Shown here: piece by piece, positions 1 through 8,895 of the stretch
Layout of the letters: each line of letters starts with the position of its first letter
Numbering within the stretch: the stretch's first letter is position 1
Assembly: GCA_965223045.1 (NCBI GenBank)
Contig: CBDCVN010000013.1
Coordinates: 3,224,001-3,288,000, forward strand
From: CBDCVN01 sp965223045
Lineage (GTDB): Bacteria; Deinococcota; Deinococci; Deinococcales; Trueperaceae
Direction of reading: 5' to 3'
Length of the DNA stretch: 64,000 nucleotides
The notes under the pieces: model-generated
Told to the model about the DNA's origin: nothing
Database searches by the model: none
What the model saw: the letters and a program-made list of their open reading frames with translations, nothing else
Made by a program: the position numbers and the translations under genes

Positions 1-106
1 TTTTAGGTTTTCTTTGTTCCTTTACTGATGATTTTTCCTTTGAGAATTGCTATAATTAGTTGAGTGAACTAATATTACTAACATACTCACTACTGCCAAA
101 GTTGAG
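1..106 (-). mobile_element. End of an IS4-superfamily IS, partial at window edge
   Basis: The first 106 bases are the reverse complement of the outer end of the complete element at 40126-41838, ending in the same terminal sequence (CTCAACTTTGGCAGTAGTGA read inward). The rest of this copy lies before the window. It has truncated the IS3 copy that follows. Only the non-coding end is visible, so whether the transposase is intact is unknown. Confidence 0.85.
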
Positions 107-121
107 ATAGCTTTCTCTATT

Positions 122-314
122 TAGCATTGCTGTTATCTTGCGATAACCTAGAAAAGGATGATTCTGTATACAACTCATCTATCCTTTGCATCAACTTTTC
201 ATTGAGGTCACTAATTCCTGTAGGTCGATAGTAATAACTACTACGATTCAGTTTTAGTAACTCACATTGCTTAGTAATGCTCAATTGAGGGTGCCTTGGA
301 TCGACTATCAACAT
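122..314 (-). pseudogene. IS3-family OrfB, 5' fragment with frameshift
   Basis: The first about 50 residues match the intact OrfB at 43057-43893 (MLIVDPRHPQLSITKQCELL). Near 170 there is one extra T (gatgattctg against gatgatctg in the intact copy), so the frame is lost (ESSFSRLSQ instead of DHPFLGYRK). The gene then stops where another IS has cut it. The integrase core with its DDE residues is absent, so it is dead. Confidence 0.85.
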
Positions 315-328
315 ACGTTCCTCTTGAC

Positions 329-622
329 TCAGTTTTTGAGCCCTTTGGACAAAAAATCTAGTTCCATTTTCAATTTGCCAATCTGTTCGTACAGTGCAGC
401 CTCTCTACGTTCTTGTAGTCTTGCTTTTCTACCTCTTAGTAATGAAAACCTTTCATGCAGTGCTTCTGATCCAGCTTTTTTCCATTCTTTAATTTGAGTG
501 GTGTGTACACCATATTGATTTGCTAATTCTGCAAGATTCTTCTCTCCAACTATGGCTGCTGCTGCAACTTTAGCTTTGAATTCTTTCTTATATGTTTTTC
601 TTATTCCTTTTGTCTGGCTCAT
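329..622 (-). CDS. IS3-family transposase OrfA
   Basis: This 97-residue protein is the DNA-binding first frame of an IS3 element. A helix-turn-helix (transposase_8 type) is followed by a leucine-zipper-like C-terminus rich in E, K and L. It is the same as the OrfA at 43908-44201 except for a substitution near residue 68 (R for K). In IS3 elements OrfA is made alone or fused to OrfB by -1 frameshifting; a T6G run near the end is a plausible slip site. OrfB of this copy is truncated and frameshifted, so the copy cannot move by itself, although this frame is intact. Confidence 0.85.
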   Translation of the reverse strand: MSQTKGIRKTYKKEFKAKVAAAAIVGEKNLAELANQYGVHTTQIKEWKKAGSEALHERFSLLRGRKARLQERREAALYEQIGKLKMELDFLSKGLKN

Positions 623-709
623 TTATATCTCCATATTCTAGATATTTTACATCTTCTATGGACCTTAATTTCGCCGGGGTTTTCTGTCCAGTTTTTGGGG
701 GTAAGCTCA

Positions 710-1010
710 TTCTTTCTTGTGTGGCACGACTTGCTATTAACCTCTTAAACTCTAGTTTCTCCATAGCTTTTATTACTGCTTTTACATGTCCATGATGCTT
801 AGATTCAATCACTTCAAAAGCTTGATCTATAGGTACAAACTGCTTACCCTTTAAACAGCTTCGGATCATTTCTATAATTTCATCACCTAGTGGACTTAGG
901 TTTGCTAGGGTTTCTTTTTTTACCTTGCCATCTTTACGATAAGAACGTCTCAGTAAGTAAGATTTATAAGTTTTTCCTTTATACTGGCGAGTGCTTGTAG
1001 CTACATGCAT
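710..1010 (-). pseudogene. IS1634-type transposase, N-terminal fragment
   Basis: The fragment begins MHVATSTRQYKGKTYKSYLL and continues with RRSYR, KVKKETLANLS and QAFEVIESKHHGHV, the typical N-terminal region of IS1634-family transposases (normally over 500 residues). About 100 residues remain before the IS3 end at 709 interrupts it. The long open frame that continues to 588 is a chimera reading into non-coding IS3 end sequence. The catalytic DDE region is absent from this window. The start at 1010 is chosen because homology begins there; an upstream ATG at 1031 also exists. Confidence 0.75.
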
Positions 1011-2356
1011 CCCAGAAGACCTATTCCTCATAGCTAAAGTACAGGATAGCAGATTTTGACAATTAATTCAACTTTTAGTGTCTACAGTATTGCACCCTGA
1101 ATTACCCATTTGCATTGTGTAGAAAGATGCTAACGCCGATTTTGATCAATAAACTTCAGTCAAAGAGAAAATGGCAATATCCAAAACACCTCTTTGTAAA
1201 GCATCATTGTAGTTTTGTTTAAATCCTAATGATGTTTGCTTAGGATGCCCCCTCCAAGGAGCTATAGAAGCGTAAAAGATATGCTTGGTAGTATTTGTAT
1301 TTGGGTTAATTTCATTGTATGGATGTAGCGAGTTTAAATCTAAGGCTAATTGAGTAAGCTCATAACCCATTCCTATCTTATTTAACTTTGTAAGTAGAGT
1401 CGCTCCCATGATCATGTATGGAAGAGTTGAGTAATGACCATGTTTTAGCTGTGTAATGATTTGTACTCGTGTTAATAGTGTTGTCAGAAATATATTCCCT
1501 TCTTCAGAAGCAGGCATATATAAAGCATCGCAGGTTTTCAGTATAGCTATAACTTTGGGATCACTCGCTGGAGGTAAATCTAGTAACTTAGGTATATTCT
1601 TACCCTTAAGAAAAAGATAAGTTCTCGAAAGAGCTATTAGGGCATGGAAACGATTGGGCTGTGCAGGTAAGTTACAGCCTAATTGTTTTAATATGCCTAG
1701 GATATTATAAATGGCTTTTTGAGGCTTACCTTGTTTGGTCAAAGTCGATACTTGTGTTATGTAAATATTAACCTTGTCCAAGGTTTTTTTGGCATTCCTA
1801 ACTGTGGCATCAAATAAAGAGTCAAAGAGTTTATAATTTTCATCTACATTAGCAGCCTCAGCAGCCTCCTCATAAGTAGCTAGGCTCAAGTCATAGCACC
1901 TGTCCCAAGCATCTTCTCCTAAAAGTCCTATGGCTGTGTTGAAGTAAGTTAAAGCTAACTTGTAAGCAGCAGAAACCTTAGCTCGCTTGCCAGCTATTAA
2001 ATTAAGCTCTGCTAAGCTGTCCTTTTCCTGCTGGGAAGTTAACAGTGCTAGACCAGCATTCATCTGGTCAACAATGATAAAGATACTGACTTGTAGTTCT
2101 TCTTCTGATGTTGCTGCTAGTAAGTGCTTGCCTATATCTAAATGTATGGCTGGTTTTAGGCCTTTGGGAATGAGGTTGTAAGCAGCTTGCTGCACTCGAT
2201 CATGGGCAAATGTGTACTGTCCCTTGCGCCTTAATAATAGGTCTTGCTCTAATGCAGGCTGTAGGTCTTCTAGGATTATCTCTTGACTTTGTTCTGTAAC
2301 TATGGTCAGTGTGAGTAGGTCAAAAGTAGATCCTATACAAGCAGCTTTTGTTAAGA

Positions 2357-3368
2357 CTGGAATTACGCAGCTTGAGGGAGCAAGTCCAAAAGGTCAAGAG
2401 GTGGGTCAATACGACCAGAGATGAGTCCCCTACGGTACCTATAAAATGACTGCTTGTTCTCTCTACGAGCTACTTCTATAAGGCCATAAGCTATTACTCC
2501 TAACCCTAAATGCCCTCCTATTGTTTGTTCTGTTCTATATCTGAATCCTTGCCATCCTAGCTCTTGCTTTAACCCTCTTATTACTTCTTCTATCGCTTGC
2601 CTCACCTTATAATGGCTTATGATCTCTTTGTCTTCTAGCTCTAGATCATTTGTTACATAGTATTTATTACCTCTTCTCACGATCTTCACTTCAAAGTCCA
2701 TTCCTCTTAGCTTCCCTACTTTTGTCCAGTAGGGTCCTCTGTGCCTTTTCAACTGCTTTCCTCGCAGAACTCTGTTCTTCTTTAGTCGTGTCACAAACGA
2801 CCAACTGTAGGCATGTATCTGTTTCAGAATCTTCTTTGAACCGTACCATGAGTCAAATAGTACATAATCAGGTTTTAGCCCTTTTTCTTTTGCCCATGCT
2901 AATAACTCCAATGCTAGTTCTTGCTTGCTTACCTCTCCAAAGTAAAGTTTTATCTTTAAGGGTATTCGAACTTTACCATCTGTCCAGATCAGCAGAACTA
3001 TTCCGAAACCATAGCAATAGTGTCCATTGCCATCTCGTAATTTCGGTAACCACATTTTACCTCTTCCTGATCTTGCTATTACTGTATCATCAAGAACCAA
3101 GTAGCCTCCTTCAAGCTCACCTACCAGCATTTTTAAACCTATAGCTATCTCACTTACCTTTGCTAGAATTGAGTCTACTAACAACGCTCTATAGATAGTG
3201 TCGTGTGAACACTCCATTCCATCTGCCATAGCTGAAGAAGCATTTGCTTCAACTGCTTTTAACAGGGCTTCTAGTGCTTTAACTATTCTTTGTGTTAGAC
3301 TCATCTTAGGGCTCCTTGGTTCTGATTGAGCCCTATTTTACTTTATTTCTCCCCCTGCGTAATTCCAG
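2357..3368 (-). mobile_element. 1,012-bp IS (IS4-superfamily-like), copy 1
   Basis: The element is bounded by inverted repeats CTGGAATTACGCAG and flanked by a perfect 6-bp target duplication TTAAGA (2351-2356 and 3369-3374). It encodes one transposase. A second copy at 60402-61413, in opposite orientation, has the same length and encodes an identical protein, so movement is recent. A 308-bp derivative with the same ends lies at 49084-49391. The family is set only by the DDE-type protein and the 6-bp duplication; I do not name a subgroup. Confidence 0.9.
2363..3304 (-). CDS. DDE transposase of the 1,012-bp IS
   Basis: This 313-residue transposase has a DDE (RNase H-like) catalytic core. DDTVIAR near residue 73 supplies the first acidic residue, DYVLFDSWYGSK near residue 150 the second, and the helical C-terminal segment QAIEEVIRGLKQELGW the likely glutamate. 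It is rich in basic residues, as expected for a DNA-binding enzyme. It fills its element almost completely and is identical at protein level to the copy at 60466-61407. It appears intact and probably active. An open frame on the opposite strand of this gene is a shadow. Confidence 0.88.
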   Translation of the reverse strand: MSLTQRIVKALEALLKAVEANASSAMADGMECSHDTIYRALLVDSILAKVSEIAIGLKMLVGELEGGYLVLDDTVIARSGRGKMWLPKLRDGNGHYCYGFGIVLLIWTDGKVRIPLKIKLYFGEVSKQELALELLAWAKEKGLKPDYVLFDSWYGSKKILKQIHAYSWSFVTRLKKNRVLRGKQLKRHRGPYWTKVGKLRGMDFEVKIVRRGNKYYVTNDLELEDKEIISHYKVRQAIEEVIRGLKQELGWQGFRYRTEQTIGGHLGLGVIAYGLIEVARRENKQSFYRYRRGLISGRIDPPLDLLDLLPQAA

Positions 3369-5205
3369 TTAAGAGATCTTTAGCGGCCTTGGGTAAGGCC
3401 TCTACCTTACCTAGCATTAGTTCTACTATGTTATCTGTAAACCCCTGTGACTCTATTTGCTCAACATCCCATTGCCATTCCCCATCATTGAAATAGAGAG
3501 ATTCTTTTATATAAAGCTCCTTTAAAAACTCACCTATAAAATAAGGGTTCCCTTGTGTGTATTTATCTAGTAGTTTAGCTAGTGGTTTAACTTCTTTTGT
3601 GTAGAGAGCATTTGCTAGCATTTCCTCTAAATCTTTGTGTTCTAAGGGAGCTAAATCAACAACATTAATTGTGGCCCCATTTTCTTTTAGTAGTTTTAAG
3701 GTGTCATTTAACTTGTGTATGGCACTAACTTCATTATCCCTATAAGCCCCTATAAGTAGTAAAGCCTTATCATCACTTCTTAAGTAAATTTGCTCTATTA
3801 ACTCTAGAGAAGCATAGTCTGCCCACTGTAAATCATCTAAAAATATCGTTAGTGGATGTTCCGGTTTGGCTAATACACTAACAAAGTTTTGAAAAATTAA
3901 ATTAAAGCGATTCTTTGTTTGTTCAGGTGGTAACTTTATTGTCTCAGGTTGCTTACCTATAACCTTTTCCAAGCTTGGTATTATCTCAATAATAACTCCT
4001 GTATTGCTACCTAATACTCCTAGTAACTTTTCTTTCCAGTTAGCTAATTCTTCTGCACTTTCACTTAGAAGCTGTTTAAAAAGTTCTTCAAAGGCCTGTA
4101 CAAAAGCACTATAGGGAATATCCCTTTGCAACTGGTCAAATTTACCACTTATAAAATATCCTTTACTTTCTGTTATCGGTTTATGTACCTCTTATACTAA
4201 AGTTGTTTTCCCTACTCCTGCATAGCCTACTACTAGTAGTACTTCTGCTTGTCCTGTTTTGTTTACTCTTTCAAATAACTCGAGTAGTTTTTGGATCTCT
4301 TTTTCTCTGCCATATAGCTTTTGTGGTAAGCGGAATTTGTCTGGCACATCATTTTCTGCTATGGCAAATTCAGTTATATTCTTTGTTGTTTTCCACTCTT
4401 GGTAGCATCTTTCTAAATCCCTCTTTAGTCCTAGAAAAGATTGATATCTATCTTCTGCATTTTTTGCTAGCAGTTTTAACACTATCTTAGATAGTACAAG
4501 TGGTAAGTTTGTATTAACCTTGTGTGGTGGCGAAGATTCCTTGGCAATGTGGGCATGTACAAAGCCTATTTCTCCCTCTGCTTCAAAAGGAAGTTTACCT
4601 GTAAATAGGTGATAGAGTGTTGCCCCAAAGGAATAAAGGTCACTGCGGTAATCAACTGCTCTGTTCATCCTCCCTGTTTGTTCTGGGGCTATGTAAGGCA
4701 AAGTGCCTTCTAGCACATTTAGGCTTTTAAACTCTACTACCTCTCGACTTAACGTTGTTGACATATTAAAGTCGATTATCTTTACTTCGCCACTTATCCC
4801 GTTCCTGACAATGTTACTAGGATTTATGTCTTTATGGATTATGTTGTTTTGATGCAACTCTGCTAAGGCTTCACAGACTTTTATAGCTATATCTAAAGCA
4901 GTATCCAAAGTTAAGGTTTTCTTTGCTAGTACCTGTGCTAAAGATGTTCCTCCGAAATCCTCTAAGGTTAGTGCTGTTCGTCCTGTTACTATTGAGATGC
5001 CATAGCTTTTTATTATCCCTTTATGATCTAGTTTAGTTAATATGTTGTGTTCTTGTTTTAGTTGGGCTAATTCATGGACACTTGGTTCATCTAGTGCCAT
5101 TAGTTTTAGTACTACTGGTTTTCCATCTTCTTGTTTCCCTCTGTATACCCTGCTGCGACTGCTTTCGTAGATTTACTCGAGTTTCTGTAAATCCAATTTT
5201 TCCAT

Positions 5206-5640
5206 GTTTTAAAGCACCTATCTTTTCTATGCGATTAGCCATTACTTTGTAGGGTGCTCCCACACAAAAACCAAACGATAACGTGTTTTAACAATGGCCT
5301 TGTTATTCATACTTAATACAATTTATAGTGGCTCGAGCTTTCCGTAGTGAAACTGTACCGAGCCAGCTTCTTCTTAGTAGAACATACTCCAGCAACACTA
5401 TTTAATCATAGCGATCAATTATCAAATTATCAGTAGGTAAGATATGCTGCTGGGGCAGGAAGCGGAAAAGGGAAACTAATTTATCAAACTAGCTTAAACC
5501 ATATAGGCTTTCTCATTCTATAGAGGGTGAATAAGGGAATTGTCAACCTTAAAACTCGCAAGATGCGTTAATTATCAGCAAACTCGAGCAAAAGATATAA
5601 TACTCACTCCTCAAAACAGTTAAATGTTAAACTACAAAAC
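5206..5640. other. Intergenic region between the kinase pseudogene and scpA
   Basis: There is no convincing gene in these 435 bases. They hold the divergent upstream regions of the broken kinase gene and scpA. A GCTCGAGC octamer lies at 5331-5338, within a possible stem (ggctcg...cgagcc) spanning about 5330-5365, and another CTCGAG is near 5583. No clear sigma-70 pair was identified by eye. Confidence 0.5.
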
Positions 5641-6357
5641 GTGGTAAGCATTGCAACTTCTGAAAACCTTCATGAGCACTTTAGTATTGATATCCCTGTT
5701 TTTTCAGGCACACTTAGTGAACTCAACTACGCTTTAAGAAATGGGCGTGTCTTAGCCTCTGAAATCAATGTTTTAGAATTAGTACTTAGCTATTTGCAGT
5801 ACTATAAACGCTTAGCTAACCATGATATTAATTTAGCTACCGAAACTCTACCACAACTTGCTAGAGTCATAGAACTTAAAGCTCGTTTTTTACTTCCTAA
5901 ACCACCCCAAGAAACTAGTGAAGAAGAGCTTTTAGAAGAAACCATAGAAGCTGTCGAAAGCTTAGAAGCTTTAGAAGAGGCTATTCACTTTTTACGTCGT
6001 CGCCGTGATGATAGAAGAGTTATTGTAACTGCCAAAGCCCCAAAACCAAGCTATCCGCGACCTGAAAAATCTCTTAACATTAGCATTAGCAAACTCACTG
6101 AACTAGCTTCTCGTTATCAAGCAACAAACTACTTTGAGCTTGCTAAAGAGCGCTTGAGCATGAGAGGGGCTATTGAGAACTTAAGTGCTCTTCTGCTTAA
6201 AGTAAAGCGGGGACTCTTAAAGGAATTAGTACCAACAGATTGGCCTACTCTCATTGTGTACTTTGGAGGAATGCTCGAGCTAGTAAAAGAAAGTGCTCTA
6301 AAAGCGCAGCAAGATGAAGCTTATGGAGAAATTGCTCTTTTTTTAGAAGAGGTTTAA
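5641..6357 (+). CDS. scpA: Segregation and condensation protein A
   Basis: ScpA is the kleisin subunit that bridges SMC heads in the bacterial condensin complex and helps compact and segregate the chromosome. The 238-residue protein shows the family's N-terminal signature (FSGTLSELNYALRNGRVLASEINVLELVLSYLQYY), the LARVIELKARFLLPKPP helix-linker, an acidic middle and a C-terminal winged-helix region. The start is a GTG. The short form and wording of the N-terminus resemble Deinococcus/Thermus ScpA more than the Bacillus type. No scpB is adjacent. The 3' end overlaps the beginning of the TolC-like pseudogene, which suggests the two were once co-transcribed. Confidence 0.85.
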   Translation: MVSIATSENLHEHFSIDIPVFSGTLSELNYALRNGRVLASEINVLELVLSYLQYYKRLANHDINLATETLPQLARVIELKARFLLPKPPQETSEEELLEETIEAVESLEALEEAIHFLRRRRDDRRVIVTAKAPKPSYPRPEKSLNISISKLTELASRYQATNYFELAKERLSMRGAIENLSALLLKVKRGLLKELVPTDWPTLIVYFGGMLELVKESALKAQQDEAYGEIALFLEEV

Positions 6358-7297
6358 CCTTAGCTCAAGCATATCAACTTGCCCCCAACTACGATGCCAA
6401 AGTCCTTTCAGCTACAGCCAACCTAGCAGCAGCTGAATGTGAAGTAACTAGGGTTGAAAGTGACGCTTTAGCACTAAGGCTAGAAAAATTGCAGGCTACC
6501 CAAGCGCTTAAAAGCGCTCAAACCACCTATGCAATAGCAAACTCAAATGTGAAGTTCAAAGTCAGTGAGGCTTACTTTAACGCTTTAGAAGTTGATGAAG
6601 CACTATAGAATTGCCCAGTTGCAGCTTGATATTGCCACCACTACTTTAGAAACTGCACAAATCAAATATAGTGCTGGCGCAGCTACTAATATTGACCTAG
6701 AAAGAGCCAAGAATGATCTTGCAGCTAACCAGCGTGAAATGACTGATGCACAACAAACTAAAGAACTTGCCTACCGTGAAATAAGTACTTTCCTAAACCT
6801 AAATGTTAATAGCCTTCCTGCTACTGATTTTAACAGTTCAGAAGTGCCACAACTCGATCAAGCCACTGCCAAGGCTCTAACTAGCAACTCACAACTATTA
6901 GAAGCTGAGCAAGCTGTAGAATTGGCCCAAGTGCAACTCGAGGCCATAGATAATGCTTTTAGTGCTCGAGTAAACATAGATCATGCCAGAGACAAACTAA
7001 TGGATGCTCAAACTAAACTTACTGATATACACTGCAGCTTAGAAATCACTGTACAGCAAAGCTACAATACTCTACTTGCTGCACTAGGGGCATTATGAAG
7101 GAGCTTTAGAAAGTTACCAAACCTCATTAGATGACTTAGCAGCTCAAAAAACCCGCCTCGATGGAGGTAGTATTTCACCCCTTGCTTACAAGCAATCTGA
7201 ATTAAGCCATGCTCAAACAGAAGCTGATTTAAGCAGTGCTAGGTACGAGCTTGAACTTGCCAAGTTGCAACTCGAACAAGCAGTTGCAGGAAACTAA
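6354..7297 (+). pseudogene. TolC-like outer membrane efflux protein, frameshifted
   Basis: Three consecutive frames together encode a TolC/OEP-type coiled-coil protein. Frame one runs from LTLAQAYQLAPNYDAKV to a stop at about 6608. Frame two starts at about 6610 (IAQLQLDIATTTLETAQIKY, LERAKNDLAANQREM) and ends at 7098. Frame three runs from GHYEGALESYQTSLDDL to the stop at 7297. Alternating A, E, Q, L heptads and the Q-S-E-x-x-x-A motifs fit the helical barrel of TolC relatives. There are two frameshifts and no signal peptide or start codon, so the 5' end also seems lost. CTCGAG sites near 6938 and 6966 suggest it is native DNA. Confidence 0.75.
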
Positions 7298-7354
7298 CAA
7301 GCTTTTTTGAAAAATCTAAGATTTGTCTAGCGTACCATAGCACATTAAATTCAC

Positions 7355-7753
7355 CTACTTGATACAATCCCGTAAGTGAGTGTCAATCTTACCTATGTGG
7401 TTAACCAACCAGTTCTCTGCCGTATCATGTAATTTTTTTAGCAAACCCCTACTAACACCCTCTTCATCGCTTTCTTTTTTTACATCTTTATAAAAATTAA
7501 GGAATTTTGTGTGTGCATCCTTATTTTTTCCGTACAGAGGACACTGATGCCTAAACATACAATCTTCCTCATAACCAAAATGACTTTTGGTATATATCCC
7601 CAAAAAAGTGATTATTCTCTTAACTCTTCTTTCCTCTAATTCAGCTCGGCCCAACTCATCTTCTATTTGATTAATTAACTCGAACAACTTCTTGTGCTGA
7701 TTATCAATATCTTCTACTCCAGTAGCGTACTGATCACTCCAAGCAAACGGCAT
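7355..7753 (-). CDS. Bacteriohemerythrin
   Basis: This is a 132-residue single-domain hemerythrin, a cytosolic four-helix bundle that binds O2 at a di-iron site and may store, sense or deliver oxygen. Visible ligands are His20 (DNQHKKLF), His58 and Glu62 (HFGYEEDCM), His81 (DAHTKF), His119 and Asp124 (NHIGKIDTH). The position four residues before His81 is Asn77, where classical hemerythrins have His; His69 lies nearby. The N-terminal W-S-D-Q-Y-x-x-G-V-x-x-I-D motif is canonical. It is monocistronic, and its ATG at 7753 is preceded by an AGGAGG-like site. Confidence 0.92.
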   Translation of the reverse strand: MPFAWSDQYATGVEDIDNQHKKLFELINQIEDELGRAELEERRVKRIITFLGIYTKSHFGYEEDCMFRHQCPLYGKNKDAHTKFLNFYKDVKKESDEEGVSRGLLKKLHDTAENWLVNHIGKIDTHLRDCIK

Positions 7754-8070
7754 AACTTCCTCCTTAGTTCAAACTAAACTATGCCTAACTTAATTGGTAA
7801 TTATCATAGATAACTCTGCTGAGATCACTAGCAGAATTTTTATTCCTTACCATCAAAACAACTTAGAACAAACCTATAATTTTGTCATATATAGTTTGCC
7901 AGAAAAGTCTCAAACAGTTAAAACCTCCTAAGCTTAGAAGTCTTAAAAATTTCTAAAAAACATTTTGAACACCCAAAAATCACTACTCTTAACTTTATAA
8001 ATGATCAACTACAGAAATTAAAAGTAATTAAGTCACGTACAATAATTTTACAAGAAAAGAGGTGATCTGA

Positions 8071-8100
8071 ATGTTTAAGAGCTTTGTTACTTCTGCTTAA
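8071..8100 (+). CDS. Possible 9-residue leader peptide
   Basis: ATG (8071) to TAA encodes MFKSFVTSA. It is preceded by aagaggtgatctga, an extended match to the anti-Shine-Dalgarno end of 16S rRNA (GAGGTGATC), a stronger ribosome site than most genes here have. A 10-bp perfect stem follows at 8113-8138. No gene starts downstream on this strand within about 2 kb, so an attenuation role has no obvious target. It could also be a relic of a lost gene. Confidence 0.3.
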   Translation: MFKSFVTSA

Positions 8101-8112
8101 ATTTAAGTAACA

Positions 8113-8138
8113 TTATTTAAAGCCTTTACTTTAAATAA
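8113..8138 (+). terminator. Perfect 10-bp stem-loop after the short ORF
   Basis: TTATTTAAAG at 8113-8122 pairs with CTTTAAATAA at 8129-8138 around a 6-base loop. The stem is A+T-rich and no T-run follows immediately, so it is a weak terminator candidate. It may instead be an operator-like palindrome. Confidence 0.3.
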
Positions 8139-8187
8139 AGAAAATTGTAAAACCAAAAAGGTAATAAGGTTAGTTTTTAACCTACAA

Positions 8188-8856
8188 CTACTGTTCTTGT
8201 TCTAACCCAAGATGCTTTATTATCTTATCAACTTTTAATTTTAGCTGCTCGAGCTCCTCTTTAAGCTCACTAAGTTCGCTAGGCTTGCTAGTTAATGTTG
8301 TAGGTGATGTAGATGATATAGGTGGGGTAGCTCGAGCCCTAGGCTTTTGCTTTTCTGGATCAATACCTAATGTATGCCCCCAACGATCTTGGCTCTGGCC
8401 AGGACCACGCCCATGGTTTTTAACTAGTGGAGGTTTATGCTCTGCAAGTCTCTCTAGGGTGTCATCAACCTCTGAAAGACTGTTAAATCTAACATATCTC
8501 TCTGTACGAGTTCGCAACTCCCCTGCAGTTTGTAAGCCACGAAGCATAAGAACTGCTAGAATAGCAAACCCTTTGTCACTAACCTGAAAAAAGTTTTCAT
8601 TAAGCTTGTGTTTGTGCTTAAAAGCACGCTCACCTGCACCTCGTATGGTATTAGTCAAACCTTTATCACGAAGCAAGCGCAGGGTTTCTTCAATCTCTAA
8701 CAAGCCATAGTTTGTTACAGGATTGCGACTAGATTTTTGGTTACAAGCAAGGACTAATGAATTAGTAGAAAGTGGATATCCCTCAGGTGTAGTGCGTTCC
8801 TTTTCAACTAAGGCACCTAATATCCTTACTTCTATATCACTTAGATTCATAATCAA
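8188..8856 (-). CDS. yceH: YceH family (DUF480) winged-helix protein
   Basis: This 222-residue protein matches YceH from its N-terminus (LSDIEVRILGALVEKERTTPEGYPLSTNSLVLACNQKSSRNP), followed by LRDKGLTNTIRGAGERAFKHKHKL and the second winged helix with ILAVLMLRGLQTAGELRTRTERYVRFNSL. The family has two winged-helix domains; its molecular role is not established. The C-terminus is a short coiled coil (ELSELKEELEQLKLKVDKIIKHL). The start is one of two nearby ATGs (8856 or 8850). Two GCTCGAGC octamers fall in the linker-encoding part. Confidence 0.9.
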   Translation of the reverse strand: MIMNLSDIEVRILGALVEKERTTPEGYPLSTNSLVLACNQKSSRNPVTNYGLLEIEETLRLLRDKGLTNTIRGAGERAFKHKHKLNENFFQVSDKGFAILAVLMLRGLQTAGELRTRTERYVRFNSLSEVDDTLERLAEHKPPLVKNHGRGPGQSQDRWGHTLGIDPEKQKPRARATPPISSTSPTTLTSKPSELSELKEELEQLKLKVDKIIKHLGLEQEQ

Positions 8857-8895
8857 ACATTACCAAAATCTAGCACCATTTCTCAAAAAGAAATC

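Larger units (their letters stand above)
122..709 (-). mobile_element. IS3-family element (IS150-like ends), truncated copy
   Basis: This stretch is nearly identical to the right part of the complete IS3 element at 42957-44288. It carries the whole first reading frame, the start of the second, and the right terminal repeat ending TGAGCTTACCCCCAAAAACT (outer end at about 709). The left two thirds are missing, replaced by the end of another IS at 1-106. On the other side it has cut an IS1634-type transposase gene. It is a nested IS remnant. Confidence 0.85.
1146..5205 (-). pseudogene. Multidomain Ser/Thr kinase-AAA ATPase signalling gene, broken
   Basis: Read from 5205 down, the frame gives MEKLDLQKLE, then TAA (5173-5175), then IYESSRSRVYRG, a protein-kinase start. 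A kinase domain follows with HKDINPSNI and KIIDFN (DFN in place of DFG) and GTLPYIAPEQTGR. Next comes an AAA domain with Walker A GYAGVGKTT, a second in-frame TAA directly after LV, and EVHKPITESKGYFISGKFDQ. A 1,012-bp IS (2357-3368) then splits LPKAAKDLLT from KAACIGSTFDLL; removing the IS and one copy of its 6-bp duplication restores the frame. Helical repeats continue to 1146, where the gene ends abruptly. In relatives (cyanobacterial trifunctional kinase/ATPase/histidine kinases) GAF and histidine-kinase domains follow; they are missing. Both stops sit where Gln (CAA) is expected, so each could be one C-to-T change. Confidence 0.85.
7754..8187. other. Intergenic region with a short leader-like ORF
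   Basis: These 434 bases separate the hemerythrin and yceH genes, both on the minus strand. They contain the 9-codon ORF and hairpin listed separately (8071-8138) and are otherwise A+T-rich without a recognisable gene. A short GGTTA...TAACC stem lies near 8168-8182, just past the yceH stop. Confidence 0.5.

Noticed and set aside
588..1031. 147-codon frame as one intact gene
   Set aside because: It is a chimera: IS1634-type N-terminus joined to non-coding IS3 end sequence. The same tail appears in the frame at 44167-44433 behind a different start.
2650..3144. 164-codon open frame antisense to the IS transposase (and its twin at 60626-61120)
   Set aside because: It lies wholly inside the transposase on the other strand, has no family features and is duplicated only because the IS is.
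4186..5175. TAA reassigned to Gln, to explain the two in-frame stops of the kinase gene
   Set aside because: Many intact genes in the window end with TAA at the expected family length, so TAA acts as a stop here.
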